Below the pieces are notes generated by a model. That model saw only the letters and a program-made list of their open reading frames with translations. It was not told where the DNA came from and did no database searches. A stretch of 64,000 nucleotides of DNA from Clostridium rectalis (GTDB taxonomy: Bacteria; Bacillota; Clostridia; Clostridiales; Clostridiaceae), in assembly GCF_900626095.1 (NCBI RefSeq), contig NZ_UYZZ01000009.1, positions 82,103 to 146,102 of the forward strand, written 5' to 3'. The position numbers were made by a program, and so were the translations under genes. Shown here piece after piece: positions 25,938 to 34,818 of the stretch. Numbering within the stretch: position 1 is the first letter of the stretch; each line of letters opens with the position of its first letter.

Positions 25938-26085
25938 CCAAAATAAAAACATGTATTTTGGTTTCAGTGGGAAATTTATTATATATTTTCTTATTAATCT
26001 TTTTATGTATTCTTGCATGGGGTTAATATGATGTAATAAATGTCAAATTTTATTAAAAATAATTTTAAAATATAAATAATTACTA

Positions 26086-26114
26086 TTGACTTATATAAAA
26101 CAATTTGATAAAAT
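26086..26114 (+). promoter_or_regulatory. Promoter with the motif as its spacer
   Basis: TTGACT 26086-26091 and TAAAAT 26109-26114 are 17 bases apart. The spacer is TATATAAAACAATTTGA, the dispersed motif. Confidence 0.6.
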
Positions 26115-26162
26115 ATAATTAAAGATAAGGACAGAAATTAAATAAAAGGGAGTTGTTGAGAA

Positions 26163-26462
26163 ATGAAAAAATTAATAAATAATTATAAAGAACTTAAAAA
26201 AGGTATTTATCAATTAAAACCTTTAAATAATAAAGGAGAATATGCAAATATAAATACTAATACAGGAATCATTATATATTATAAAAAAGTTACTAATATG
26301 CCTATGCCTGCGAGTAAAATTACAATTAAGGAATTTGAAAAGGAATTAAATAAAAATAATGCTAAATGGTTATTAAAAGACTATAAAGCATGGCGAGGGA
26401 AATATCCAGAAGCTTATAATAATATGATAGATAAAATTAATCAAGGAGATATTTTACAATAA
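26163..26462 (+). CDS. Hypothetical protein, 99 residues
   Basis: GGGAGTTGTT start signal. A basic protein with NNKGEYANINTNTGIIIYYKK and WLLKDYKAWRGKYPEAYNN. No family is recognised. Confidence 0.55.
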   Translation: MKKLINNYKELKKGIYQLKPLNNKGEYANINTNTGIIIYYKKVTNMPMPASKITIKEFEKELNKNNAKWLLKDYKAWRGKYPEAYNNMIDKINQGDILQ

Positions 26463-26483
26463 AAATTTTAGGAGGTGTATTTA

Positions 26484-26849
26484 ATGGAGCATTATAATAT
26501 TAATTTTGAAAAAGCAAAATTAATGAATATATATAAATATTCAAAATATGTAAATAACATAGAAGAATATTTTAAAAATTATAAAAATCAAGATAAGGAA
26601 ATTTTAGCAGATTTAGAGTTCGGAAATATTGCTATAGAATTGAATGTTGATAATGTTGACGGTGTAAAATCACTAGATTACTATGTTTGTTCCAAATGTT
26701 CTGAAGACCATTGTAGTAACGGGGGATGGTATAGTGATTATAAGCCATTAGATGATAAAGCGGATTTAGATAATTTAGAAGAAAATATGTATAATTGTTT
26801 AATGAAATATGCAAAAGAAAATAATTTAAAATGGAGCAAGTTAAATTAA
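26484..26849 (+). CDS. Hypothetical protein, 121 residues
   Basis: The ATG at 26484 follows AGGAGGTG. The second half has CSKCSEDHCSNGG, a possible metal site, followed by a helical end. It lies 21 bases after the previous gene, in the same unit. Confidence 0.55.
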   Translation: MEHYNINFEKAKLMNIYKYSKYVNNIEEYFKNYKNQDKEILADLEFGNIAIELNVDNVDGVKSLDYYVCSKCSEDHCSNGGWYSDYKPLDDKADLDNLEENMYNCLMKYAKENNLKWSKLN

Positions 26850-26871
26850 AAAAGGAATATACAATAACTTC

Positions 26872-26897
26872 AAAAGCTGAGTAATATCAGCTTTTTT
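26872..26897 (+). terminator. Intrinsic terminator
   Basis: AAAAGCTGA-GTAATA-TCAGCTTTTTT: a nine-pair stem running straight into a T-run. Confidence 0.85.
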
Positions 26898-26929
26898 ATA
26901 TTATCTTACTTTACTAGAAGGGATTTAAA

Positions 26930-27060
26930 GGCATTTAGAATATATTATAGTATAATTACACTTATAAAATTAAAACCGTTTAAAACAGGTTAGAACAAGT
27001 TTTGTATTAAAAATAAAAGGTTTTATTAAATTAAAAATAATTTGATAAATTCTATTGACA
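26930..27060 (+). promoter_or_regulatory. Composite upstream regulatory module, copy 2
   Basis: Contains AAAATTAAAACCGTTTAAAA (from 26966), the dispersed motif (27031-27048) and TTGACA (27055-27060). A second motif copy starts at 27121 in the leader, 90 bases after the first, almost the same distance as in copy 1. Confidence 0.6.
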
Positions 27061-27160
27061 TTGTATATAATATAGTGTAATATAATAAGTGTCAGGAGGA
27101 AATGAAAACTTACATAGTAATTCAAAATAATTTAATAAAAATAAAAGGAGTTGTTCAAAA

Positions 27161-27571
27161 ATGAATAAATTAATAGGATGTATAAATAATTCAAGTTGCA
27201 AAGTAATAAAAACTAGGTGGTTCTATTTAGATAACAAAAATAATATATGTAAAGATGTAACTAAAGAATTATTTATAATAATAGATAAATTTAATAAAAA
27301 ACAAAGACAAATAAAAGATACTTATCATGTTTTCAATATACCATATGAATATAAGAATGGCTTAACAGAATATAGTCTTGGTTGTGGTTTATCTCATTAT
27401 TTACAAGAGGATTTGTTTGACGAACTTAACAAAGTAGGTAAAAACATATTAACTTTTAATTTAACAGAGTGTAAATTGCAAATGTTGACTAAAAATGATA
27501 TAAATAATATCCTTAACTGTAAAAATAGTTGGGATTTAAATATTGAAGAATCACTAATTGAGAATTTATAA
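27161..27571 (+). CDS. Hypothetical protein, 136 residues
   Basis: AAAGGAGTTGTTCAAAA start signal. Contains SSCKVIKTRWFYLDNKNN and LGCGLSHYLQEDLFDEL. No family is recognised. Driven by the composite module copy 2. Confidence 0.55.
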   Translation: MNKLIGCINNSSCKVIKTRWFYLDNKNNICKDVTKELFIIIDKFNKKQRQIKDTYHVFNIPYEYKNGLTEYSLGCGLSHYLQEDLFDELNKVGKNILTFNLTECKLQMLTKNDINNILNCKNSWDLNIEESLIENL

Positions 27572-27681
27572 AATAAATTAAGTTAAAATATACTAATGAC
27601 TTCTATTTTTACAATACTATTAGAATTATGATAAAATAAATTATATAACAAAGCTAATATTAAAAGGAGATTATAGAGACA

Positions 27682-27912
27682 ATGATAAAAATTGAAGTTA
27701 TAAATAAAATAGGTGTAAAGATAGATGAATATATTAATAATACAGGAGCGACAAAGACATGGATTGCTAAACAATTGGGATATAAAACAAGACAGTCATT
27801 AGATGGAGCTGTAAACTCAACAAATTTAACTATAAAGACTATAGGATTATTTTCAACTTTTCTTAATTGTAAGCCAGAGGAACTATACGAGATAAAGGTA
27901 GTGAAAGAATAG
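27682..27912 (+). CDS. Xre-type helix-turn-helix regulator
   Basis: 76 residues with a Cro/CI-type fold. TKTWIAKQLGYKTRQSLDGAV is the helix-turn-helix, followed by the conserved NCKPEELYEI end. A small DNA-binding regulator, possibly of the adjacent promoter with the inverted repeat. Confidence 0.7.
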   Translation: MIKIEVINKIGVKIDEYINNTGATKTWIAKQLGYKTRQSLDGAVNSTNLTIKTIGLFSTFLNCKPEELYEIKVVKE

Positions 27913-27967
27913 AAATTTATATTTTAAATAAAGGAAAGATAAATTTTAAAATATAGCAAATTATATA

Positions 27968-28058
27968 TTGACATTCTTAATTAATAGGTGTATTATAATA
28001 TTTGTAAGGTGATTGAAGGAAATTAAGTAAAAAATAAACACCTTGCAAATATTATAAT
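27968..28058 (+). promoter_or_regulatory. Promoter and 20-base inverted repeat leader, copy 1
   Basis: TTGACA 27968 and TATTAT 27991 (17-base spacing). ATTATAATATTTGTAAGGTG at 27992-28011 is complementary, with one mismatch, to 28039-28058. The repeat spans the -10 region and ends just before the ribosome-binding site. The paralogous gene at 30865 has the same arrangement. Confidence 0.65.
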
Positions 28059-28074
28059 AAAGGATTGATAAATT

Positions 28075-28359
28075 ATGATAAAAAATTTATTAAATGTATT
28101 AAAAAAGACATCTATGATAAGTTGGGTCACAAATGATGATGTGCCTACTATGTTTAATATTAAAGTTAAAAATACCAACAATGAAATTATTATGATAGGG
28201 AATGTACTCGTACAAGAAGCTACAGCAGAAATGAATATCTTACATAATTACGAATTAAAAATAAATAAAAATAATTTGACTAAATTTAATAAAAGTTTAG
28301 ATGATATCTTAACAATATTTTGTAATGATTATAACAAAGAATTAATATTAAATTGTTAA
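28075..28359 (+). CDS. Hypothetical protein, paralogue of 30865-31149
   Basis: 94 residues starting MIKNLLNVLKKTSMISW. About two thirds of positions match the product at 30865 by eye, including VPTMFNIK and QEATAEMN/QEATGQMD. Each copy follows an Xre-type gene and precedes an antirepressor gene, so the trio (Xre, this protein, antirepressor) is duplicated. Function unknown. Confidence 0.6.
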   Translation: MIKNLLNVLKKTSMISWVTNDDVPTMFNIKVKNTNNEIIMIGNVLVQEATAEMNILHNYELKINKNNLTKFNKSLDDILTIFCNDYNKELILNC

Positions 28360-28411
28360 TATAAAATAAAAATAATTTAAAAAATATTTATTAATGAGGA
28401 GAGTGTATTAA

Positions 28412-29164
28412 ATGAAAAAAGAACAAATGGAAACAAAATTAATTAATTTTAATGGAGATGAATTGTTAGGCATTAAAACAAAAGAAAATAATATTTATTT
28501 AGGTGTTAAAAAGGCTTGTTTAGATATTGGATTTAATGAAAGACAATCAAAATATCAAGTCGAAAAATTATCAGATGATTTAGTTTTAAATAAAGGTGTC
28601 CGAAATTTTGTACTACCTTCAAGAGGAGGAAAACAGGAAACTGTATGTTTACACGAAGATTTAGTTACTCTATGGTTAGCTAAAATAACATTAACTCCAA
28701 AAATGCAGAAAGAAAATCCAAGAGTAATAGAAAAGTTAATTAAATATCAATTACAATGTGCAAAAGTTCTTCATGATGCTTTTATGGGTACGGAAGAAAA
28801 GAAGAAAGATTTCTACAATGAAATAGGATTAAAAGGTAAAATAGTAGAACTTCAAGACAATGTACAAGGTTTAACAAATGAATTACATCAAACTAGAGAA
28901 ACGTTAGATACTTTAATAGATAACTCTGTAATTAATAGTTATCAAGCACAAAAATTAAATAAATTAGCTAGAAATAGAGTTAAAGAATTATCAGGTGGAA
29001 GTATTCAAACAAAAGAATATAAAAAGAATTCAAGAATGTATTTTAAAAGATTATGGAATAATTTAAATGACACTTTAATGGTAAGTACATATAAAGATAT
29101 AAATCCAATGGATTATGAAAAAGCTATTCACATAATTGAGTCATGGGAAAATACAGTATATTAA
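28412..29164 (+). CDS. Phage antirepressor with P22_AR_N-like and ORF6C-like domains
   Basis: The N-terminal half has NNIYLGVKKACLDIGFNERQ, then GGKQETVCLHEDLVTLWLAKI and IKYQLQCAKVLHDAF, the P22 Ant N-domain layout. The C-terminal part (SYQAQKLNKLARNRVKEL, then RMYFKRLWNNLND) is ORF6C-like. Such proteins inactivate prophage repressors. It follows the Xre/paralogue pair. Confidence 0.75.
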   Translation: MKKEQMETKLINFNGDELLGIKTKENNIYLGVKKACLDIGFNERQSKYQVEKLSDDLVLNKGVRNFVLPSRGGKQETVCLHEDLVTLWLAKITLTPKMQKENPRVIEKLIKYQLQCAKVLHDAFMGTEEKKKDFYNEIGLKGKIVELQDNVQGLTNELHQTRETLDTLIDNSVINSYQAQKLNKLARNRVKELSGGSIQTKEYKKNSRMYFKRLWNNLNDTLMVSTYKDINPMDYEKAIHIIESWENTVY

Positions 29165-29330
29165 AATATATCAATAAAAAGTTGGGTATAACTAAAAATT
29201 ATATCCAACTATATAAAATAATTCAACAACAAATGAAAGATTACAAAGGGTTTGATTTTAAGTATTTATAATCTTTACTGCTAGAAGATAAAAAAGATGT
29301 TATAATAAATATAAGAGGAGTTGGGAAAAC

Positions 29331-29678
29331 ATGTATAAAAATGAATATTTGGAAAAAGGCATAGAAAATGCAAAAGGGAATGAATATTTGTTGCGAGGGT
29401 ATATTCATACTCAAAATAATAAGTATAATGAATTAGTAATTAATGATTTAGGTTTTATCAGTAATAACATAGATGAATTAAAAAATTTTAAAGATGAGCT
29501 TGTAAAAGCAAATATAAAGAAATTTATATTAACAGAATCAAGTTCAGGACTTATGAGTAATTTGCATTGGTTAGATAAGGTTAGCATAAAAATTAAAGGT
29601 GTGAAGAAAGTTTCATATATAGATAAATGGGAGAAGGAAGAATGTTTCAAAGAAGGGTTAGAAATGATAGTGAAATAA
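29331..29678 (+). CDS. Hypothetical protein, 115 residues
   Basis: GAGGAGTTGGG site. Contains NKYNELVINDLGFISNNIDE and KKFILTESSSGLMSNLHWL, a layout common in small phage alpha/beta proteins of unknown function. A motif variant near 29213 and a hairpin end of the antirepressor unit lie upstream. Confidence 0.55.
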   Translation: MYKNEYLEKGIENAKGNEYLLRGYIHTQNNKYNELVINDLGFISNNIDELKNFKDELVKANIKKFILTESSSGLMSNLHWLDKVSIKIKGVKKVSYIDKWEKEECFKEGLEMIVK

Positions 29679-29737
29679 GTATTTATTATCGAAGTATTGA
29701 ATAAGTATAAAATATAGATATTAAGGAGTGTTTTATT

Positions 29738-30001
29738 GTGGAAAAATATATAGTATGTGGCAAAAATAAAATACCTACAGATAAAGAATATAAAATAGGT
29801 GATAGATTTATGACTAAAAATTTAACACCTATTAAATGTACAAAAATTGAAGAAATTAATAATGAAATATTATATCATTTCATTACTAATGATGAAAATT
29901 TTAATATAGATGAAGCGTTAAATATGCCAGAAGACCCAGCAATTGATAAGCTTTTAGACTTTTTGCAAGAAAATTATAAAAACCAATTGAATAATAAATA
30001 A
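29738..30001 (+). CDS. Hypothetical protein, 87 residues, GTG start
   Basis: AAGGAG precedes a GTG. The product MEKYIVCGKNKIPTDKEY is acidic towards the end. No family is recognised. Confidence 0.5.
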   Translation: MEKYIVCGKNKIPTDKEYKIGDRFMTKNLTPIKCTKIEEINNEILYHFITNDENFNIDEALNMPEDPAIDKLLDFLQENYKNQLNNK

Positions 30002-30011
30002 AGATATTCTT

Positions 30012-30038
30012 AAGTAGCTAATTTAAAATTAGCTACTT
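30012..30038 (+). terminator. Intrinsic terminator
   Basis: AAGTAGCTAAT pairs with ATTAGCTACTT, followed by ATTTTTGTTTTT. Confidence 0.85.
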
Positions 30039-30107
30039 ATTTTTGTTTTTCTACTAGAATGAATCTCACCACACTATTTGCCAAGCTTTAGCTTGTGCAA
30101 AGGTTCA

Positions 30108-30223
30108 GTAGGGGTATAATAACACCTATAAAATTAAAATCGTTTAAAACAGCTTAGAATAGCATTTTGTGGATACAATAAAAGATTTTCTTTAATATAA
30201 AATAATTTAATAATTTCTTGACA
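30108..30223 (+). promoter_or_regulatory. Composite upstream regulatory module, copy 3
   Basis: AAAATTAAAATCGTTTAAAA (from 30130), the dispersed motif (30195-30213) and TTGACA (30218-30223). The leader at 30300-30355 resembles that at 17228-17290. Confidence 0.6.
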
Positions 30224-30422
30224 ATATGGATAAAAGTGTTATACTTATAAGTATAGAAAGAAAATACATCAATCAAATTCAATTCAAAAAATCTATTTTG
30301 ACACCTGCAAGGATTAAGACACAAAGCAATCAATAAAAAATAATTTATAATTTTAATCAGGTAGATAAATGATAAAAGAATTAAATCTAAAAGCGTATTA
30401 ATCAATACAGAGGTGATAAAAT

Positions 30423-30473
30423 TTGTTTTTTATTATATGTTTTATAATTCTAATAATATATGCATTTAGCTAA
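30423..30473 (+). CDS. Possible 16-residue hydrophobic peptide, TTG start
   Basis: GAGGTGAT precedes TTG at 30423. The frame encodes MFFIICFIILIIYAFS. It is the only frame with a ribosome-binding site downstream of the strong promoter at 30218, but it is very short. Confidence 0.25.
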   Translation: MFFIICFIILIIYAFS

Positions 30474-30520
30474 CTATGTTATAATTATTGTATTATAATA
30501 TTTAATTTTGGAGGATAATT

Positions 30521-30727
30521 ATGGCAGTAAAAAATAGATTAAAAGAAATAATAGATGGCAAAGGTATAAAGCAAGTATGGTTAGCCAAACATGTAGGAGT
30601 TAATAAATCTACTATATCTAATATAATTAATAATAGATATAAAACTACTATTGAACTGGGGTTTAAAATTGCAGATGTTTTAGGGGTAGAATTTACAGAT
30701 ATTTTTTATTATGAAAAGGAAGATTAG
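30521..30727 (+). CDS. Xre-type helix-turn-helix regulator
   Basis: 68 residues, Cro/CI-type: KQVWLAKHVGVNKSTISNII is the helix-turn-helix, followed by GFKIADVLGVEFTDIFYY. Likely a repressor of the adjacent unit. Confidence 0.8.
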   Translation: MAVKNRLKEIIDGKGIKQVWLAKHVGVNKSTISNIINNRYKTTIELGFKIADVLGVEFTDIFYYEKED

Positions 30728-30767
30728 TATTATTATATAATTTTACTAAAATATTCATAAATAAGTA

Positions 30768-30849
30768 TTGACATACGCAACTATAAGGTGTATTATATAT
30801 TTGTAAGGTAAAACAAACCAATTAATCCAAACCTTGCAAATATTATAAT
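30768..30849 (+). promoter_or_regulatory. Promoter and inverted repeat leader, copy 2
   Basis: TTGACA 30768 and TATTAT 30791 (17-base spacing). The arm at 30792-30809 pairs with 30831-30849, ending just before the start region of the gene at 30865. Confidence 0.65.
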
Positions 30850-30864
30850 AGGGATGTGTTAAAT

Positions 30865-31149
30865 ATGATAAAAAATTTATTAAATGTATTAAGAAAAACT
30901 TCTATGATAAGTTGGAACACAAATAATGATGTGCCTACTATGTTTAATATTAAAATTCAGGATAATAATAATGTAATTCTTATTATAGCCGACTTACTTA
31001 TACAAGAAGCTACGGGACAAATGGATATAATACATAATTATAAAATTAAAATAGAAAAAGGTGAATTAATTAAATTTAATAAAAGTTTAGATGGTGTCTT
31101 AACATTATTTTATAAAGATTGTAGTAAAAATTTAATCTTAAGCTACTAA
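30865..31149 (+). CDS. Hypothetical protein, paralogue of 28075-28359
   Basis: 94 residues starting MIKNLLNVLRKTSMISW from ATG 30865. It has the same length and leader architecture as its paralogue and lies between an Xre gene and an ORF6N-type gene. Function unknown. Confidence 0.6.
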   Translation: MIKNLLNVLRKTSMISWNTNNDVPTMFNIKIQDNNNVILIIADLLIQEATGQMDIIHNYKIKIEKGELIKFNKSLDGVLTLFYKDCSKNLILSY

Positions 31150-31208
31150 TATTAAATAAAAATAATTTTAAAAAATAATAATGGTATACGAAAGGTAAGG
31201 GTGATAAA

Positions 31209-31463
31209 ATGTCTGATGTAAAAGAACAATTAAAATGGGATATAGTATGTACTGGAAATGAAGTCGAAATTTCTGATATTCCTATCAAAATTAAAGAATT
31301 GTATGGTGGTTTTGGTCAAGGTCAAAAAATATTAACAGTACCACAGATTGCAAAACTCCATTGTGACAATCCGAATGATAAAAAAGATATAACTAAAAAA
31401 GTAGCAAGAATAAATGAACTAATTAATAATAATATTATTCTAGATAGTGGAGATAAATATTTT
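31209..31463 (+). pseudogene. ORF6N-type antirepressor, 5' part, interrupted by IS
   Basis: AAGGGTGAT precedes the ATG. KILTVPQIAKLHCDNPNDKK starts an ORF6N DNA-binding domain that breaks off at DSGDKYF where the transposon begins. Its in-frame continuation is at 33301. The added SPRTLVTSVMS tail is transposon DNA. Confidence 0.7.
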
Positions 31464-31602
31464 GAAGAATCGCCACGCACTCTCGTGACTTCAGTCATGA
31501 GTTAGTGGCGACATATGTTAATATAAACTTATAATAAATACACTATAAATACTTGATTTACTAATATACATATGTTATATTATATATAGAGGTGAATAAC
31601 AT

Positions 31603-32007
31603 ATGTCAGAAATGCATAAAGGCAGAGGATACGTATATTCTATAGAATACCATATAGTATGGTGTGTGAAATATAGACATAAAATATTAACTGATGAAAT
31701 AGAAAATAAATTGATAGAAATATTAAATAAAATAGCAAGTGATAATAATTTTAAAATATTAGAAATCAATGGAGATTTAGACCATATACATTTATTAATA
31801 GAATGTAGTCCTCAGCATTATATTCCGAACCTTATGAGAGCATTAAAAGGTGTTAGTGCTAGATTATTAATGAAAGAATATGGCAATGAATTAAAAAAGA
31901 AACTATGGGGAGGACATTTGTGGAATCCTAGTTATTTCGTAGCTACTGTATCAGAAAATACAGAAGAACAAATAAAACAATATATTCAAAGTCAAAAACA
32001 AAAATAG
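31603..32007 (+). CDS. tnpA: TnpA, Y1 HUH transposase
   Basis: 134 residues. YSIEYHIVWCVKYRHKIL, the HUH pair His61/His63 (LDHIHLLIE) and a late Tyr (IKQYIQSQ) are all present, so it looks active. AGAGGTGA gives a normal ribosome-binding site, unlike the tnpA genes of the other element type. Confidence 0.93.
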   Translation: MSEMHKGRGYVYSIEYHIVWCVKYRHKILTDEIENKLIEILNKIASDNNFKILEINGDLDHIHLLIECSPQHYIPNLMRALKGVSARLLMKEYGNELKKKLWGGHLWNPSYFVATVSENTEEQIKQYIQSQKQK

Positions 32008-32027
32008 AAAGGTAGGTGAATTTATCT

Positions 32028-33164
32028 ATGAATACAGTTATAAAAGGTTTCAAATATCGTATATATCCAACTGAAAAACAAGAAATACAATTAAATAAAA
32101 CATTTGGATGTGTTAGATTCGTATATAATCAAATACTAGCAAAGAAAATAGATTTATATAAGGAAGATAAAGATAATAAACAACTAAAAAATAAAACAAC
32201 TTGTAATAATTATTGTAATAGAGAACTTAAAAAAGAATATCCTTGGCTTAAAGAAGTAGATAAATTCGCTTTAACTAATTCTATTTACAATTTAGATAAT
32301 GCTTATAAGAAATTTTTCACTGAGCATATTGGATTTCCTAAGTTTAAATCAAAGAAAAATCATTATTATTCTTATATTACTAATTTTACAAATAATAATA
32401 TAAAGGTAGATTTTAATAATAATAAAATTCAATTGCCTAAATTAAAATGGATAAAGGCTAAGTTACACAGGGAATTTAAAGGTAAAATATTATTTGCAAC
32501 AGTATCTAAAACTCCTAGTGGTAAATATTTTGTTAGTTTTAATGTGGAATGTGAACATCAAGAATTAAAACAAAATAATAATAAAATAGCTATGGATTTA
32601 GGTATTAAAGATTTATTAATTACATCAAATGGTACTAAAATAGATAATAAAAAATTAACATATAAATACGAACAAAAGTTAGCAAAACTACAAAGACAAA
32701 TTGCTAAAAAGAAAATAGGTAGTCAAAATTGGAAAAAACAAAGAATAAAAATTGCTAGATTACATGAAAAAATAACTAATACTAGAAAAGATAATTTACA
32801 TAAGATTTCTCATAAAATGATTAAGGAAAACCAACTTATATTTAGTGAGAATCTTAATATTAAAGGTATGGTTAAAAATCATAATTTAGCTAAATCAATA
32901 CATGATTGTGGATGGTATGAATTAACAAGACAATTAACTTATAAATCAGAATGGAATGGACGTAAGTATCATAAAGTAGATAGATATTATCCTAGTAGTC
33001 AATTATGTAATGTATGTGGATATAAAAATGAAGATACTAAAAATCTAAATATAAGATTTTGGGAATGTCCACAATGCAATACAAAACATGATAGGGATGA
33101 AAATGCAAGTATAAATATACTTAATCAAGGATTAAAAGAATTAGAATTAGAAAAAGTTAGTTAA
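32028..33164 (+). CDS. tnpB: TnpB, RNA-guided RuvC nuclease
   Basis: 378 residues from ATG 32028. RuvC residues are Asp190 (AMDLG), Glu274 (FSENLNIKG) and Asp357 (DRDENAS). A complete CNVCGY...CPQC zinc finger precedes the last Asp. This is the standard compact TnpB. Its omega-RNA would come from the right end at 33165-33300. Confidence 0.92.
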   Translation: MNTVIKGFKYRIYPTEKQEIQLNKTFGCVRFVYNQILAKKIDLYKEDKDNKQLKNKTTCNNYCNRELKKEYPWLKEVDKFALTNSIYNLDNAYKKFFTEHIGFPKFKSKKNHYYSYITNFTNNNIKVDFNNNKIQLPKLKWIKAKLHREFKGKILFATVSKTPSGKYFVSFNVECEHQELKQNNNKIAMDLGIKDLLITSNGTKIDNKKLTYKYEQKLAKLQRQIAKKKIGSQNWKKQRIKIARLHEKITNTRKDNLHKISHKMIKENQLIFSENLNIKGMVKNHNLAKSIHDCGWYELTRQLTYKSEWNGRKYHKVDRYYPSSQLCNVCGYKNEDTKNLNIRFWECPQCNTKHDRDENASINILNQGLKELELEKVS

Positions 33165-33300
33165 TATAAAACTATATAAATAAAATAGGGTAGGGACTAT
33201 CCAAATTTACGCCTGTGGAGATAGTAGGTTACGAGGTCGTAGAAACAGGAAATCCTAAAGTAATGAGGGAAGCACGTGGCTTCAGCCATGTGAGGTTCAC
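33165..33300 (+). ncRNA. Predicted omega-RNA scaffold and right end
   Basis: The segment 33207-33300 is nearly repeated at 4810-4905 (minus strand). It ends with a hairpin and GTTCAC. The adjoining guide would start TTTGGTATTGATATAATAG. Confidence 0.55.
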
Positions 33301-33960
33301 TTTGGTATTGATATAATAGATTTAAAACAAGACGTTTCAAACGTGGTGTTTTCAAATCTAAAAAAAGCTAAAATTTATACACAATCACAAATAGGTAATG
33401 CTAAAAATTTATATATTTTATCTGAACAAGGCTATTCTCTATTAATAAATTTAATGAAAGATACAAAATCTAAGATTATTTATAAAAAAGTAATTAGAGA
33501 TTACTTCAGAATGAAAGAATTAATTCTAAATAAGGATGATACAGAACAATATATGCTTAGATTGTTAGGTAAAAAAGAAAGAAAGAAAACTACCGATACA
33601 ATAAAATATTTTATTGAAAAAGGTGATTTTCCTTGGCATAATCCAAAAGATGTAAAAAATAATGCTTATGCTAGAGAAACTAATTATGTATATAAATTAT
33701 TATTTGGAATGACAGCAAAAAAGATAGAAGATTTTTTAGGATTAAAATTAAAATCCTATGATACAGTTAGAAATTATTTATCAGTACAAGATATCGATGA
33801 TATAAGAGATATTGAAGGTAGAGTTGGATATATGCAACAAGATGGTAAAAGTTATCAAGAAATTCATAAAAGATTAAAAGAATTATATCCAATTCCTAGA
33901 CGTCCTAAAATGGCAGATAAGAATATTTCAATTATAAGAAGATTGATGCTAGAACAATAG
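33301..33960 (+). pseudogene. ORF6N-type antirepressor, 3' part
   Basis: From the first base after the IS the frame FGIDIIDLKQDVSNVVFSNL continues the ORF6N domain (KNLYILSEQGYSLLINLM). A C-terminal HTH-like region ends RRLMLEQ. A GTG at 33343 might restart translation, but it has no good ribosome-binding site. Confidence 0.65.
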
Positions 33961-34028
33961 AGTTATTGGGTATAATTAAATTTATACCTAATAATATAAA
34001 ACAATCTAATAATTAAGGAGGATATAAA

Positions 34029-34250
34029 ATGGAAATTTTATCACAAGAGTATAATAGTAAAAAAAATACTAAAAGTAATAAAACCCGTTTAAAAGTCACT
34101 ATTTTAGGAAAGACTTGGATCGTTAAAAAAGAAGCTTACAATAGATGGAATAGGTTTATTAAACTTAAAAATTTCCTTAATTCAATTTCAGATGCTGTGA
34201 GTGTAATTTTCATAATTGTAACTGGATATGTATTATTGCTTTTGTTATAA
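34029..34250 (+). CDS. Small tail-anchored membrane protein, 73 residues
   Basis: AAGGAGG site, with the dispersed motif just upstream. A basic N-terminal half is followed by one C-terminal hydrophobic helix (VSVIFIIVTGYVLLLLL). No family is recognised. Confidence 0.55.
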   Translation: MEILSQEYNSKKNTKSNKTRLKVTILGKTWIVKKEAYNRWNRFIKLKNFLNSISDAVSVIFIIVTGYVLLLLL

Positions 34251-34276
34251 AAAAAATTGTAGATTGGAGTTAAAAG

Positions 34277-34441
34277 ATGCTATATTTAATATTGTTTTTA
34301 ATATTATCAATTGGTATTTATTTAGGGACTTCTATTTGCTACTATCTTTGTGTTTATAATAGCATTATCCACAAAATTATAAATTATTGTCAACTGCCAA
34401 CTACCCTAAATGGTAGTGGCTTTCTAGCTAGAACTTTGTAA
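34277..34441 (+). CDS. Small membrane peptide with an IS-derived tail
   Basis: GGAG precedes ATG 34277. MLYLILFLILSIGIYLGTS is a transmembrane helix. From about CQLPTTLNGSG on, the frame lies in a transposon left end (34391-34420), so the native tail is lost. Confidence 0.4.
   Translation: MLYLILFLILSIGIYLGTSICYYLCVYNSIIHKIINYCQLPTTLNGSGFLARTL
34391..34420 (+). mobile_element. Solitary IS left-end hairpin
   Basis: CAACTGCCAACTACCC and a TACC-CTAAAT-GGTA hairpin match the left end of the remnant at 46130. No right end or transposase follows. Confidence 0.5.
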
Positions 34442-34491
34442 AATAAAACAAGAAGTGCAAAGTTTACATAGTTTTCAGCAACGGTGTTTAA

Positions 34492-34686
34492 ATGAATAAA
34501 AAATTTAAGTTAAAACAATTTAATATCAAAACAAATCTCTATAACAGAAAAAATCCTGTAACTGTGGGCAAAGAAATAAAAATTATATTTCATGATGCTA
34601 TAGTTTTTTCAGGGCAAATTACAGAAAAGAATATAGATAAGATACAGAAAATGATAGGTTATTCAGATAATTATATCATAAAATAA
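34492..34686 (+). CDS. Hypothetical protein, 64 residues
   Basis: A basic protein starting MNKKFKLKQFNIKTNLY with GKEIKIIFHDAIVFSGQ. The ribosome-binding site (ACGGTG) is weak. No family is recognised. Confidence 0.4.
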   Translation: MNKKFKLKQFNIKTNLYNRKNPVTVGKEIKIIFHDAIVFSGQITEKNIDKIQKMIGYSDNYIIK

Positions 34687-34712
34687 TTTATTAATATTAA
34701 TCAATATAACAG

Positions 34713-34732
34713 CCACAGTTATAAAACTGTGG
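34713..34732 (+). terminator. Terminator-like hairpin
   Basis: CCACAGTT-ATAA-AACTGTGG: an eight-pair GC-containing stem, without a T-run. Confidence 0.5.
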
Positions 34733-34818
34733 TGATGACATAAATTAATAATAAATCAAACCGTTGCGTTTAAAACGTGATGGTAAAATCAAAAATAAAG
34801 AAAGAGGGAATGTGTTTT

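Larger units (their letters stand above)
31464..33300 (+). mobile_element. IS200/IS605-type element (second type, tnpA + tnpB)
   Basis: The left end has the palindrome TCGCCAC...GTGGCGA. The right end closes with AAGCACGTGGCTTC and GTTCAC at 33300. It is inserted in an ORF6N-type gene whose two halves remain in the same frame. Ends of this element also occur alone at 4810-5045 and 56130. Confidence 0.85.

Noticed and set aside
34540..34570. AACAGAAAA loop hairpin inside the gene at 34492
   Set aside because: The loop sequence is present but the flanks do not pair well and it lies in a plausible coding frame.
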